Shown one piece after another: positions 1 to 7,948 of a DNA stretch of 18,548 bases. Positions within the stretch are counted from its first letter, which is position 1. Each line of letters opens with the position of its first letter. The notes beneath the pieces are model-generated. The model saw only the letters and a list, made by a program, of their open reading frames with translations. It was not told the DNA's origin and searched no databases. Origin of the DNA: Anaerolineaceae bacterium (GTDB taxonomy: Bacteria > Chloroflexota > Anaerolineae > Anaerolineales > Anaerolineaceae); NCBI GenBank assembly GCA_003448875.1, contig DLXG01000082.1, positions 1 through 18,548 on the forward strand, written 5' to 3'. The position numbers and the translations under genes were made by a program.

Positions 1-357
1 AATTGATTTTTTTTCAAATTCAAGATTCGTTAAGCCTAGATAGTTAGATAATTTTACATTTTTCTCTATTACTTCCGTATTTGCATCAATGCCTTTGATT
101 TTCCAATTTGGATATTTACCTGCAAGGAAAAAATCAGTGTAAGCCAAGCCGCATCCTGCATCTAAAACTTTTAGATTCTTATAACCTGTAATCCGTTCAT
201 GACGGTAAATAGCATTTATCAGATGAGATGACCTGATTTTTGCGTTAATTCCTAGCGGACCAAAAGTAGAAATATAGGATTTTATTAGAATATTCCTAAA
301 ATGATAGGAACTTTCATTGCCTAGTTTCAAGAAATCTAAGAAGCTTATTGTCGTCAT
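1..357 (-). CDS. Class I SAM-dependent methyltransferase, 3' end missing (cut by window edge)
   Basis: An open frame runs from ATG at 357-355 off the left edge, giving 119 codons. The core motif VLDAGCG lies at about residues 70-76. It is followed by a helix and then KIKGIDANTEV, which fits strand 2 with its acidic SAM-ribose ligand (D at about residue 95). This is the usual layout of a Rossmann-fold methyltransferase; the substrate cannot be read. The start is supported by AAGGTGG about 10 bases upstream and by the absence of any other Met in the visible part. The gene overlaps the 3' end of the upstream lipoprotein gene by 44 bases in another frame, so the two are probably translated from one mRNA. 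Its place among glycosyltransferases suggests methylation of a sugar or glycan (inference). A shorter protein from an internal TTG is possible. Confidence 0.8.
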   Translation of the reverse strand, partial: MTTISFLDFLKLGNESSYHFRNILIKSYISTFGPLGINAKIRSSHLINAIYRHERITGYKNLKVLDAGCGLAYTDFFLAGKYPNWKIKGIDANTEVIEKNVKLSNYLGLTNLEFEKKSI

Positions 358-1393
358 TTATGTAGATCCACCTTGCTCCAAATTCATTAGTAGCACTGTT
401 GGTTAGGTTAGTTAACTCGTTCGTTACGATGTCAAACATGAAAATATCATAGTTTTGTTTTTGTAAGATATTAAACAGGATTTTTTTACTATCCAATGAC
501 CATTGAAAATTCAGGATGGGATTTTCTAAGCGAACTATTGTTGTTTGGATTTGGTTCTCTATATTATATAAAACTACAGAATTACGATTGGTGTTTTCAA
601 TTATATTCATGATCAAGAATTTTCCATTGGGAGAAATGCTCACGCTTGAGACTTGTTTATTGACACCAACCGGCTCGGTAATTTTTTGCTCCTGAAAATC
701 ATAAATGAATACTTGCCAACCCCCTAATCTGTCACTTAGAAAGCTCATTATTTGGGTTTGATTAGATAGAGAGGCTCCGGTATCGATACCCGGGCCGTTA
801 CTTATATTTGTCCATTCTTTGGTATTGATATCCACCTTAAATATATTAGGAGAACCTAACTTTGATGACTCAATTATTAGATTATGATTGTCTAGCCATA
901 GTGGTGCTCGTTCAAGATAATGTTCCTGACCTAATTGATTTTTCTTGTTATGGTCCAAATCGAAAATTTCTATATAAGTATTAAGACTTCCATCAGAAAC
1001 CGAATAAGCAATTAACCTCTGGTCGGGGGAAACTTGGAAATCTGTTTCAAATAAATTGCTCGAATTGGTAAGATTATACATTCCAGTTCCGTCCCAGTTG
1101 AATAAGTAGATGTCCGAATTGTCCTGAGATAAAACTTCAATCAACCATTTTTTTTGCTTTTCAATCCAAAAGTAATTAGTAATTTTTGCGTCTTGGGGGA
1201 ATCCTAAGAAATTAATTGTTTCTTCATGACTACTTACATCTGCTAATTTAATTTGTATTTTCGCATGTAATGACGAGGCCTCTCGAAGGAAGGCAACACA
1301 TTCTTTTGTTTGAGCCGATAAATTTTTGGTATTGCACCCAACTAATAAGATGCCGACCGCTAACAATAGAGTAAGGAAAATTCTTCTAGTCAT
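314..1393 (-). CDS. TolB-like beta-propeller lipoprotein
   Basis: The 359-residue protein starts with a lipoprotein signal: basic residues, a hydrophobic stretch and the lipobox LLVGC with Cys20, so it should be lipid-anchored outside the cytoplasmic membrane. From about residue 90 to the end it carries repeated blades of the PD40/TolB type, with phrases such as IYLFNWDGTGMYNLTN, FQVSPDQRLIAYS and YDIFMFDIVTNELTNLTN. Such propellers usually bind proteins or glycans; no enzyme residues are evident. ATG at 1393 is preceded by AGGAGA, which overlaps the stop of the FkbM gene 11 bases upstream, so the two are translationally close. It lacks the N-terminal domain of Tol-Pal TolB and is not a Tol-system gene by context. 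A role in surface-glycan or envelope organisation is a guess. Confidence 0.8.
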   Translation of the reverse strand: MTRRIFLTLLLAVGILLVGCNTKNLSAQTKECVAFLREASSLHAKIQIKLADVSSHEETINFLGFPQDAKITNYFWIEKQKKWLIEVLSQDNSDIYLFNWDGTGMYNLTNSSNLFETDFQVSPDQRLIAYSVSDGSLNTYIEIFDLDHNKKNQLGQEHYLERAPLWLDNHNLIIESSKLGSPNIFKVDINTKEWTNISNGPGIDTGASLSNQTQIMSFLSDRLGGWQVFIYDFQEQKITEPVGVNKQVSSVSISPNGKFLIMNIIENTNRNSVVLYNIENQIQTTIVRLENPILNFQWSLDSKKILFNILQKQNYDIFMFDIVTNELTNLTNSATNEFGARWIYINDDNKLLRFLETRQ

Positions 1394-1404
1394 TCATTTT
1401 TCTC

Positions 1405-2232
1405 CTACATCATTTCTTTTCTTATCTTATAAGCATGTATCAGTATGTCTTGAAAATCTTTTTTTTGAGGTTTGAGTGATTGATTGGTATGTAATACATA
1501 CCCAAAGCTCTGATTTTCTAAAATTCTTAAGAATTTTGATAACTTATAATCGTTTTGTTTGAAATAATGGTGATACTCTACGATCATTTGGTCTACATGT
1601 ATTAATTTATTTGATTCGCACAAATCTTCCAATATACAATCCTCTGCGCCTTCAACATCAATTTTTACTAAATCTACCTGATCCTCAATAAAGTTAGAGA
1701 GCTTAGTAGTTTGCACCAATATTTTACTAGAACTTTTCGCTCTTTTTGGGTCAACACTAGAAAGGAGAGAATTATCGTCGGAATAAAAATTAACAAATCC
1801 TTCTTCGTTATGTATCGCTTTATTGTATATAGTGACTTGGTCTAGTTTATTCACTTGAATATTTCTTTCAAGGTATCTATAAGCTAATGGATTGGGTTCA
1901 AAGCCAATAATCCGTGCTTTAGGATATAAACTTTTAAAGTAAAGAACGGATAGACCGATATTTGCACCACAATCAATTATCGTTGGTAATGAATTTTCTG
2001 TAAAAAAGTAATAATTATCTTGAATGAAAATTTCTTCAAATTGATGTATTAATTCCTCATAATTATTAAAGTGAATATAGAAATTCTTAATTTTTTGCGC
2101 ATATCCTTTGCTAGTATTTTTGCCAAAAAAGCAATTTAACTTTAGGGCTAAGTAGGTTGACATCAAATTAACCCTATGTTCCCTTTTTTTGTATTCAATT
2201 AATTGAAGTATCTTAATAAGGGTACGGAACAC
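1405..2232 (-). CDS. FkbM family methyltransferase
   Basis: The 275-residue protein shows the FkbM-type methyltransferase core: IIDCGANIG at residues 85-93 (SAM loop), FEPNP at 111-115 (ribose-binding acid) and VKIDVEGAE at 189-197. Family members transfer methyl from SAM to hydroxyls of sugars and natural products, so methylation of a glycan residue is the natural reading here. The assigned start is GTG at 2232, with AAAGG about 10 bases upstream. An ATG at 2163 (residue 24) with weak AGGG upstream is an alternative and would remove an N-terminal stretch that is not needed for the fold. A large hairpin sits just upstream at 2260-2298, so expression must come from read-through or from a promoter I cannot place. 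Confidence 0.87.
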   Translation of the reverse strand: MFRTLIKILQLIEYKKREHRVNLMSTYLALKLNCFFGKNTSKGYAQKIKNFYIHFNNYEELIHQFEEIFIQDNYYFFTENSLPTIIDCGANIGLSVLYFKSLYPKARIIGFEPNPLAYRYLERNIQVNKLDQVTIYNKAIHNEEGFVNFYSDDNSLLSSVDPKRAKSSSKILVQTTKLSNFIEDQVDLVKIDVEGAEDCILEDLCESNKLIHVDQMIVEYHHYFKQNDYKLSKFLRILENQSFGYVLHTNQSLKPQKKDFQDILIHAYKIRKEMM

Positions 2233-2259
2233 TTGATTAGAGCCTTTATTTCAATTAAA

Positions 2260-2298
2260 TTATTCTGGGAAAGTTTTCGATAAACTTTCCCAGAATAA
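2260..2298 (-). terminator. Strong hairpin, probable intrinsic terminator after the repeat-protein gene
   Basis: A perfect 17-bp inverted repeat (2260-2276 paired with 2282-2298) with a 5-base loop lies 18 bases past the stop codon of the repeat protein. On the minus strand the stem is followed by AT-rich sequence (TTAATTG), not by a clean run of T, so termination may be incomplete. The stem end also lies 27 bases before the GTG start of the FkbM methyltransferase gene, so it would separate that gene from upstream transcription. Confidence 0.65.
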
Positions 2299-2316
2299 GA
2301 AACTAAATTCAGAAAC

Positions 2317-3932
2317 TTATTTATTTATTGTGTTGAAAGTGTACATCGAGTCAACACCATTCCGATCAACTTCCTCATTGACGAAAGCAACAACCTTGAC
2401 AGGATTATTGGAGCTATCTTTGCACTCAATTACAGCTGACCCAATGAATCTTGTAATCGTCCCTGAGCCTCTCCAGAACGGATCACGATTTATATCACTA
2501 CGACTGTCTGGATTAATCGGATTTCCTTCGTAAATCATGATTGCCCCATTAGGAGGAAGCCCACGTGTGTAAGTTTTCGAGATGCCTGTACCCGCTGTAG
2601 AACCAGGGGCTGAAGTGTATGTGATATTGCAATTTGCAGGGGTGGAAGTTGTATTAGCCAGATTTATTACTGTATAGTACCCGTAATAGTTTGCAAGAAC
2701 TACTGGAACTATAATCTTGCTAGTAGCCGAGTTGACATCGATTACATTAAACGCCCCTGCCTGATTCCTTGAGTTTGCGCCAGCTTGGGCTTCAACATTC
2801 ATAACCGCCGCCAATGGTTGTTGAGAACAGCTAACTCCTCCTACATTTCCATTGAAGGATTCTATGATGACAGATCCAGAAAATCTTGAATAAACCGCTT
2901 TTAGATCAGATTGTGAATCTGAAGCATCGTTTCCTCGTAACGGAGCAGGGCATTTTTAGGGTCAATTACAAACTCTTTCGCTACTGGAACAAGACTTGAT
3001 GATCCATCCACTCTTCTTATCAAGCTTGCCATTGTAGTGTCGGGGTAGTAGGTTAAGCGGACGCAGGCTTTTTGCGACTCACTCATATTAACAATAGTCA
3101 GAGCAGTATAATATGTGTACCACCCGCGCATAGCAGTTGGGGAAACAAGTCGGCTTGATCCGCTTGACACACCATTGTATGCAAACATTTTTTTCTGACT
3201 TACATTATGTTGATTGACCACAACCGCTATATCCTTTGAAGAGGTTATCACGGCACTACCAAAGAAACGCCCTGAAAATATACCACTTCCAGCTGGTGCC
3301 CCTAATTGTGTAAGATTTTCTTGACTTCTGAATGCCGATGCGTATTGCTTTATTGGAATGTTTGACTCTGTGAAACTTCTTCCAACCAGAATACCGTTCA
3401 CCACAGAGGGAATATACTCAATCTTTACATCAGTAGCATCTCCATCACCCACATTTTGAATTGCAATTTCCGTGTAATAACCAAAATAGTTAAACATTAT
3501 TCCGGGCAGAAATACAGACTTTGCACCACCTGAAGCGGCAGAATAACTTGCAAAGGGAGGCTGAGGTTGATTTACATTTCCTCCCTGGATAAATTCTTGG
3601 TTAACAGTTGCTGCAATTTCACCGGTAGATTGGATTACTGCAGAAAATCTACCACTACCTAGACTGGTTTCATCTCTAGGAACTAAAACCAACCTTGACC
3701 CATTTGGTTCAACATCTCTGAATTCGCGAGATGTTACTTGATTACCATTCTGATCATAGTACCTAATAGTAATTGTTGACGAGGTATTGGAAGTGTTTAC
3801 CACTTGATACGCTGTGCCAGCTGCGTAGCCACTGTATTGGCCACTTACAGGCATAATTGAGCTCATCATAAGCGTCAGAAAAATTAAACCAATAATTGTA
3901 AGTGTTGTAAGTGAGAACTTTTGTTTGATCAT
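2317..3932 (-). pseudogene. Secreted four-repeat beta-rich protein, split by a single-base frameshift
   Basis: Two adjacent frames (3932 to about 2934, and about 2933 to 2317) read as one protein of about 538 residues once one base is restored near 2933. The first frame reaches ALLRYE and then runs out of phase to a stop at 2901. The second reads on as GNDASDSQSDLKAVYSRFSG, with no start codon needed. Residues 1-31 form a signal peptide (Lys-rich start, long hydrophobic stretch, cleavage near VSGQ). Four related units follow, each opening with a phrase like FGYYTEIAIQN, YTYYTALTIVN or YGYYTVINLAN and closing with RF-x-GSAVI and AVVNQ-like strands. They look like secreted beta-sandwich domains, but I do not recognise a named family. 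ATG at 3932 is chosen over TTG at 3947 because GGAG sits 8 bases before it. The lost base may be a mutation or an assembly error. Confidence 0.75.
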
Positions 3933-3982
3933 TTTGTTTCTCCACAAGAAGAGGATTATGTGTGTAACGTTTTATTTTTTGT

Positions 3983-4011
3983 ATATTAGGTTATCCCAGT
4001 AATAAGTTCAA
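3983..4011 (-). promoter_or_regulatory. Sigma-70-type promoter for the four-repeat protein
   Basis: On the minus strand TTGAAC (4011-4006) is separated by exactly 17 bases from TAATAT (3988-3983). Transcription would start near 3976, about 45 bases before the ATG at 3932. It lies immediately after the stop codon of the flippase-like gene, so the repeat protein can be expressed separately from the glycosyltransferase operon. Confidence 0.65.
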
Positions 4012-4013
4012 TA

Positions 4014-4940
4014 CTACCTTTGGGTTATCTGTAATGAGGTTGAAAAATGGCTTATTGAAATGGTGAGGAATGCCATCAAGATTTCGATAATAGTGTGAAT
4101 AACTCTTTGAAAAATAGCAATAAATACACTCGCCGCAAGTGGAATCCATTGAGAAAACATCACTACTAGAGTTATTTCTTTGAATGCGGTGTTGAATGGT
4201 AGGAATTGACCAAAAAAGGATGAGAAAGCAGCGATCCATGAAAAACTCAATGTTGTCAGTAGTCCAATCTGAAAATTTAGTGACATAACAATTAAGTGTA
4301 AACTCATACCATCTATGATCCATGTTACTAGGAAGAGTAAAAAAGAAAGCGATAAACTGAGTGGAGGTAATGATCTAATGCTATTAACTGATGTATTTCT
4401 CAATTTTATAATTATTGCAGTGAAGACCAATACAATTAAAAAGAGGGTGCTAATCGTTAGTAAAGTATCTCCCCTATAATTTAGAATTAATGAGGGGAAA
4501 ATAACGGAAACAAGAATGAGGAGAAATGCTCCTGAACTGGCAATTAGCAAATATTCTGCAAAGAATAGAACAGAAAGAGTTTTTTTCGGAAGAAATTCCT
4601 CATATTCGGCAAATCGCCCACCAATATTCCACAATAACCCAAGGGGTATCCTGCGCGAAACGAGAGATTTTGTATAAACACGTGCGTGAAAGACAAAACT
4701 CAAACTAGGGCTTAATTTTCGTACTAGCACGTACCAACCAAGAGTTTGAGTAGTCATAGCTAGCAAATGCAAAATAGATGCCATTATAGCAAAATTCCAA
4801 TTAATTTGATATATATAGTTTTCGAAGTCATTTTTATTATTATAGATAAAAAAAACAAGGAAAAATAAGGCAAATATAATAAAAAATTTACTAAATAATC
4901 TTAATAATAAATTTCCGAAACTTTTTTTCAAAATTTTCAC
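4014..4940 (-). CDS. Flippase-like integral membrane protein (lysylphosphatidylglycerol synthase TM-region family)
   Basis: The 308-residue protein is almost wholly hydrophobic, with roughly seven to eight membrane segments. Residues 96-109 read RRIPLGLLWNIGGR, matching the cytosolic R-x-IPGG-x-W-x-x-GR signature of the family known as UPF0104 or LPG_synthase_TM (as in YbhN, AglD and the MprF flippase part). The late stretch EITLVVMFSQWIPL at about 255-268, followed by FQRVIHTIIEI, is also family-like. Members are thought to move or present lipid-linked substrates, so here it may act on a lipid-linked sugar (inference). The start is GTG at 4940, directly abutting the TAG of the upstream glycosyltransferase without a clear ribosome site, which suggests translational coupling. 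It closes the four-gene operon that begins at 7813. Confidence 0.72.
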   Translation of the reverse strand: MKILKKSFGNLLLRLFSKFFIIFALFFLVFFIYNNKNDFENYIYQINWNFAIMASILHLLAMTTQTLGWYVLVRKLSPSLSFVFHARVYTKSLVSRRIPLGLLWNIGGRFAEYEEFLPKKTLSVLFFAEYLLIASSGAFLLILVSVIFPSLILNYRGDTLLTISTLFLIVLVFTAIIIKLRNTSVNSIRSLPPLSLSLSFLLFLVTWIIDGMSLHLIVMSLNFQIGLLTTLSFSWIAAFSSFFGQFLPFNTAFKEITLVVMFSQWIPLAASVFIAIFQRVIHTIIEILMAFLTISISHFSTSLQITQR

Positions 4941-5798
4941 CTAAAAAGTTCGAAAATAATTCCAAATGACAGAGAGTCTTCTAGCAAAGACTTTCATACT
5001 TAATGATGCAATACTTGGATCGTGATATTTGAATATATCAATTAATACAAATAGAACAGGTTTGATTATCGGCCCAATAATTTGTCTAAAGTTCAAACAG
5101 CGGTTTCTTTGATGGGCTATCAAGTTCCATTTTGTCCAGTTTTCTTGGATTCGCAATAAAGAGAAACTAGTGTCACTGTGATAATGAAATGTAATAGCTT
5201 GTGGAGTATAAAGAAGTTTATAACCTTTTTGTCTTATTCTGATACCCAAATCCACGTCCTCCCCTGCAGCAAAACGATAAAACTCGTCAAACCCCCCAAC
5301 CTCCTCGAGTACTTTTCTAGGATAGGAGCTACATAAGCCAAATAGGTAATTTACATCGCGCGTCTTTAATCCCCATTCTTGTTTTGCGTGGATACATCGC
5401 CATTTATCAGCTGTAGTTTTGACAATCATGTCTATTCCCTTCCCCCCTATTCCGCCTATTTTTTTATGGTAATTTTTGTTTTCTGAGTATTCATACAATA
5501 GGACTTCTATTAGATTGGCCTTTGGCAATGCATCAGAGTCAATGAAAACTATTAAATCACCCTGACTGTTGAGAAATCCACGATTTCGAGATGCCGCTGG
5601 ACCGAGATTATTTTTATTGCTAATAACTTTTATATTGTACCCTTTTAGTACTTGAAGAGTATTATCTGTTGAGGCATCGTCCACAACTATTATTTCATCC
5701 GGCTTAATTGTTTGGCAGAGTAATCCTTGGATAACTAAAGGAATAATAGATTGCCGATTATAACAAGGAATTACAACAGATATTTTTGGTCTATCCAT
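4941..5798 (-). CDS. Glycosyltransferase family 2 (GT-A fold)
   Basis: This 285-residue protein has the GT2 order of motifs: ISVVIPCYNRQ at residues 6-16, VVDDASTDNT at 38-47 (nucleotide binding), NLGPAASRNRGF at 64-75, the metal-binding DSD at 87-89, and GEDVDLGIR at 179-187 carrying the presumed catalytic acid. It should transfer a sugar from a nucleotide donor on the cytoplasmic side, but donor and acceptor cannot be read. ATG at 5798 is preceded by AAAGGA. The gap to the upstream glycosyltransferase gene is 12 bases and the next gene begins right at its stop codon, so it is an internal operon gene. The C-terminal part (about 235-285) is basic and moderately hydrophobic and may touch the membrane. 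Confidence 0.9.
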   Translation of the reverse strand: MDRPKISVVIPCYNRQSIIPLVIQGLLCQTIKPDEIIVVDDASTDNTLQVLKGYNIKVISNKNNLGPAASRNRGFLNSQGDLIVFIDSDALPKANLIEVLLYEYSENKNYHKKIGGIGGKGIDMIVKTTADKWRCIHAKQEWGLKTRDVNYLFGLCSSYPRKVLEEVGGFDEFYRFAAGEDVDLGIRIRQKGYKLLYTPQAITFHYHSDTSFSLLRIQENWTKWNLIAHQRNRCLNFRQIIGPIIKPVLFVLIDIFKYHDPSIASLSMKVFARRLSVIWNYFRTF

Positions 5799-5810
5799 GC
5801 TTTTCCTTTC

Positions 5811-6671
5811 TTACCTAAGTGACTTGGCTAAACCAAATAGCCATCCAACTTTTGAAAGATAAACCCCAATACCATACCTGATAAATCGAAGAGAATTGGG
5901 AGTTGTTAGATAATTATAAATTGTAATGGCGAATGCAATAATGGGGCTTAGCAAAAGTATAATATACGTGTTTCTGGCAAAAGATGGTATTAGGTTACCT
6001 TTTGTCGTGAAGTAACCCAATTTTTTGGCATGACTCCATACTTTGGAAAGAGAGTCCCTACGGGAGTCGTGAACGACCCATGCTTCTGGATCAAAGTATG
6101 AAACATATCCAAGCTTCGTAATTCGTCTCGTTAGTTCAAAATCTTCTCCTGCTGGTGCCGGGTATTTCTCATCAAATCCGTTACTCAATAAAAAAACTTC
6201 TCGTCTTATCGCTAAGTTAAGACTGGGAAATTCAATTCTTCGACCGGGTGGGTTGGTTGCAAGAAACTCGTGGAAAAATGAAAAATTATCTGCGGTATCC
6301 CAAAAACTATATTCAATAAACTTTACACCACCACCAACCACAGCAATAGTTTGATCCTCAAATCGTTTTGCTAGTAGACTTAACCACTCCTTTCGTGGAA
6401 GGCAGTCGGAGTCAAGAAATACAAAAATTTCCCCTTTTGCAATTTTTGTGCCCTGATTCCTCCCTTTCGAGGGGGGTAGAGGAACTTCAGAGGAAATTAC
6501 AGTGATTGGAAAAGTGTGAGTTTTTTTATCTAGGAAAGAAAAGTCGTCTTTACCAACAATAATTACCTCAAAATCTTTTTGACTAAAAGTTTGTTCTTCT
6601 AGGCTTCTTATTGTATTTGGTAATGTCTTTGAGAATAGCGTAGGTATGATGATACTAAACTTCAAAGGCAT
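5811..6671 (-). CDS. Glycosyltransferase family 2 with C-terminal membrane segment
   Basis: The 286-residue protein starts with FSIIIPTL and has SKGRNQGTKIAKGEIFVFLD at residues 68-87, with the metal-binding DSD at 87-89. GEDFELTRRI at 175-184 is the acceptor-side acidic motif. A hydrophobic stretch at about 235-255 probably anchors it to the membrane. The first Rossmann-like acidic loop is IIVGKDD rather than the usual VVDD, so it belongs to a different branch from the neighbouring GT2. ATG at 6671 is preceded by AGGAG, which overlaps the TAG stop of the GT4 gene upstream (5-base gap). Its likely role is adding one sugar to the glycan built by this operon; specificity is unknown. Confidence 0.88.
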   Translation of the reverse strand: MPLKFSIIIPTLFSKTLPNTIRSLEEQTFSQKDFEVIIVGKDDFSFLDKKTHTFPITVISSEVPLPPSKGRNQGTKIAKGEIFVFLDSDCLPRKEWLSLLAKRFEDQTIAVVGGGVKFIEYSFWDTADNFSFFHEFLATNPPGRRIEFPSLNLAIRREVFLLSNGFDEKYPAPAGEDFELTRRITKLGYVSYFDPEAWVVHDSRRDSLSKVWSHAKKLGYFTTKGNLIPSFARNTYIILLLSPIIAFAITIYNYLTTPNSLRFIRYGIGVYLSKVGWLFGLAKSLR

Positions 6672-6676
6672 AACTC

Positions 6677-7813
6677 CTATTTCGTTATCTCATTTATATA
6701 TCTAAATAACAAGTTGCTAATTTGCGATGTGGAAAACTTTTCAGCAAATAACTTTTGAGCATTTTTTGATAGTTTTTCTCGTAAGTCTGGGTTGAAGTAT
6801 AATGTAAGAATTGCTTCAGCCAAACTCTTTGAATTTCTTTGACAAAGAATTATATCCTCAAAATTATTGAATGTTTCATTAGTTGCAGGTGATATACCTG
6901 TTATAACAGGTTTTCCCATAGCCAGGCATTCGTATATTTTATTGTGGATTGTCATGAGGGATTGAGGCGTGGAGCCAAAGGCTCCTAGGCAAATGTCAGC
7001 AAGAGATATATATTCGATCAAGTCTTCTTTCGCCATCCAGTCTATAAAATTTACATTTTTTAATTGATATTTCTTAACTAAGTCTTTACATAATTGAAGA
7101 TCCGGCCCACTTCCAATCATTATGAATTTGATATTAATATTCTTTTGCTTGTAATGGCTTAGAATATTTGCGGCTTCTATTATGATTGTAGTTCCATGAT
7201 TCGGTATAAATGTACCGTAATAAACAACAGTCATTTCGTTTCCGTTGAACTTTATTCTTTTCCTTTCTTTATAGAAAATATCGTCTGCACTTGTAGGAAC
7301 TAACCTAATTTTGTTTGAACTAAGTTTATATTGAACAACACACCATTTTTTATATTCATTTGTATCCTGTATAACCATATCAGGCAATCTTAACCCTATA
7401 AATTCAATCAACCTGAGCAGGCTAACAATTAATGGGTTGCGTTTATCAAGTCTTCTTTCTTTTGATATTAGATATATAGACATGAAAAAATCTAATATGA
7501 GTGGTTTTTTTGTTATTCTTGCTAAAAACCATGCCAGAAAAATATCAAATTGACCGGGGTATCCAACAATAACTAAATCGATTGACTTACGTAATCTGTA
7601 GAACTTGATGAAAAGTTTGGAATAAACTCGAATAACATCCTTAATGAAACTAAAACTAGGGCCGTACTTTACTAGATTTACTCTATGTTCAATATCTCCC
7701 CATAAAGGTTCGTGGCATTCTATAACCTCAAATCCAGCTTTCTTGAGGCTAGTAATCATTATTACATTTCGGGAATAATCTTTCCTGTAGGTGCCAAAAT
7801 AACAGATTCTCAT
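6677..7813 (-). CDS. Glycosyltransferase family 4 (GT-B fold)
   Basis: At 378 residues this has normal GT4 length. The N-terminal domain begins MRICYFGTYR and holds acceptor-side Rossmann strands. The C-terminal donor domain shows VVYYGTFIPNHG at 196-207, FIMIGSGPDLQLC at 230-242, and NKIYECLAMGKPVITG at 291-306. That last segment contains the acidic residue of the E-x7-E type motif that contacts the nucleotide-sugar. It probably extends a lipid-linked oligosaccharide in the cytoplasm. It is the first gene of the AT-rich operon. I see no good ribosome site before ATG 7813; the leader is A/T-rich. It is not orthologous in any obvious way to the GT4 at the other end of the window, which differs strongly in composition and sequence. 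Confidence 0.9.
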   Translation of the reverse strand: MRICYFGTYRKDYSRNVIMITSLKKAGFEVIECHEPLWGDIEHRVNLVKYGPSFSFIKDVIRVYSKLFIKFYRLRKSIDLVIVGYPGQFDIFLAWFLARITKKPLILDFFMSIYLISKERRLDKRNPLIVSLLRLIEFIGLRLPDMVIQDTNEYKKWCVVQYKLSSNKIRLVPTSADDIFYKERKRIKFNGNEMTVVYYGTFIPNHGTTIIIEAANILSHYKQKNINIKFIMIGSGPDLQLCKDLVKKYQLKNVNFIDWMAKEDLIEYISLADICLGAFGSTPQSLMTIHNKIYECLAMGKPVITGISPATNETFNNFEDIILCQRNSKSLAEAILTLYFNPDLREKLSKNAQKLFAEKFSTSQISNLLFRYINEITK

Positions 7814-7849
7814 GATTTTACAAGTTGTTTGTTTTTTTTCGTTCAGACA

Positions 7850-7877
7850 TTATTATGTTTGTCCTACCAAAATCCAA
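7850..7877 (-). promoter_or_regulatory. Possible promoter of the AT-rich glycosyltransferase operon
   Basis: On the minus strand TTGGAT (7877-7872) and TAATAA (7855-7850) are 16 bases apart, upstream of the first gene of the leftward operon. Both boxes are imperfect, and overlapping -10 choices exist in the same AT-rich run. A small inverted repeat, AATCC (7871-7875) with GGATT (7881-7885), overlaps the -35 region and could be an operator. Confidence 0.3.
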
Positions 7878-7912
7878 TTCGGATTAACGCCGTTTTTTCC
7901 GCCATTCTCCCC

Positions 7913-7918
7913 TATAAT
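7913..7918 (+). promoter_or_regulatory. Perfect -10 box before the proline-rich lipoprotein gene
   Basis: TATAAT lies 30 bases before the ATG at 7949, in the intergenic stretch between the two diverging blocks. No convincing -35 hexamer is seen at 16 to 18 bases; the sequence there is CCGTTTTTTC. Transcription would start near 7925. Confidence 0.45.
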
Positions 7919-7948
7919 TAAACCACCAAACACTCATCGTGGGGAAAT

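Noticed and set aside
3991..4323. 110-codon minus-strand frame overlapping the flippase-like gene
   Set aside because: It lies within the flippase gene in another frame, has a soluble-looking composition and no motif.
7871..7885. Inverted repeat AATCC/GGATT in the boundary gap as an attachment site
   Set aside because: Five-base arms are expected by chance; no matching direct repeat or integrase is present. It is mentioned only as a possible operator.
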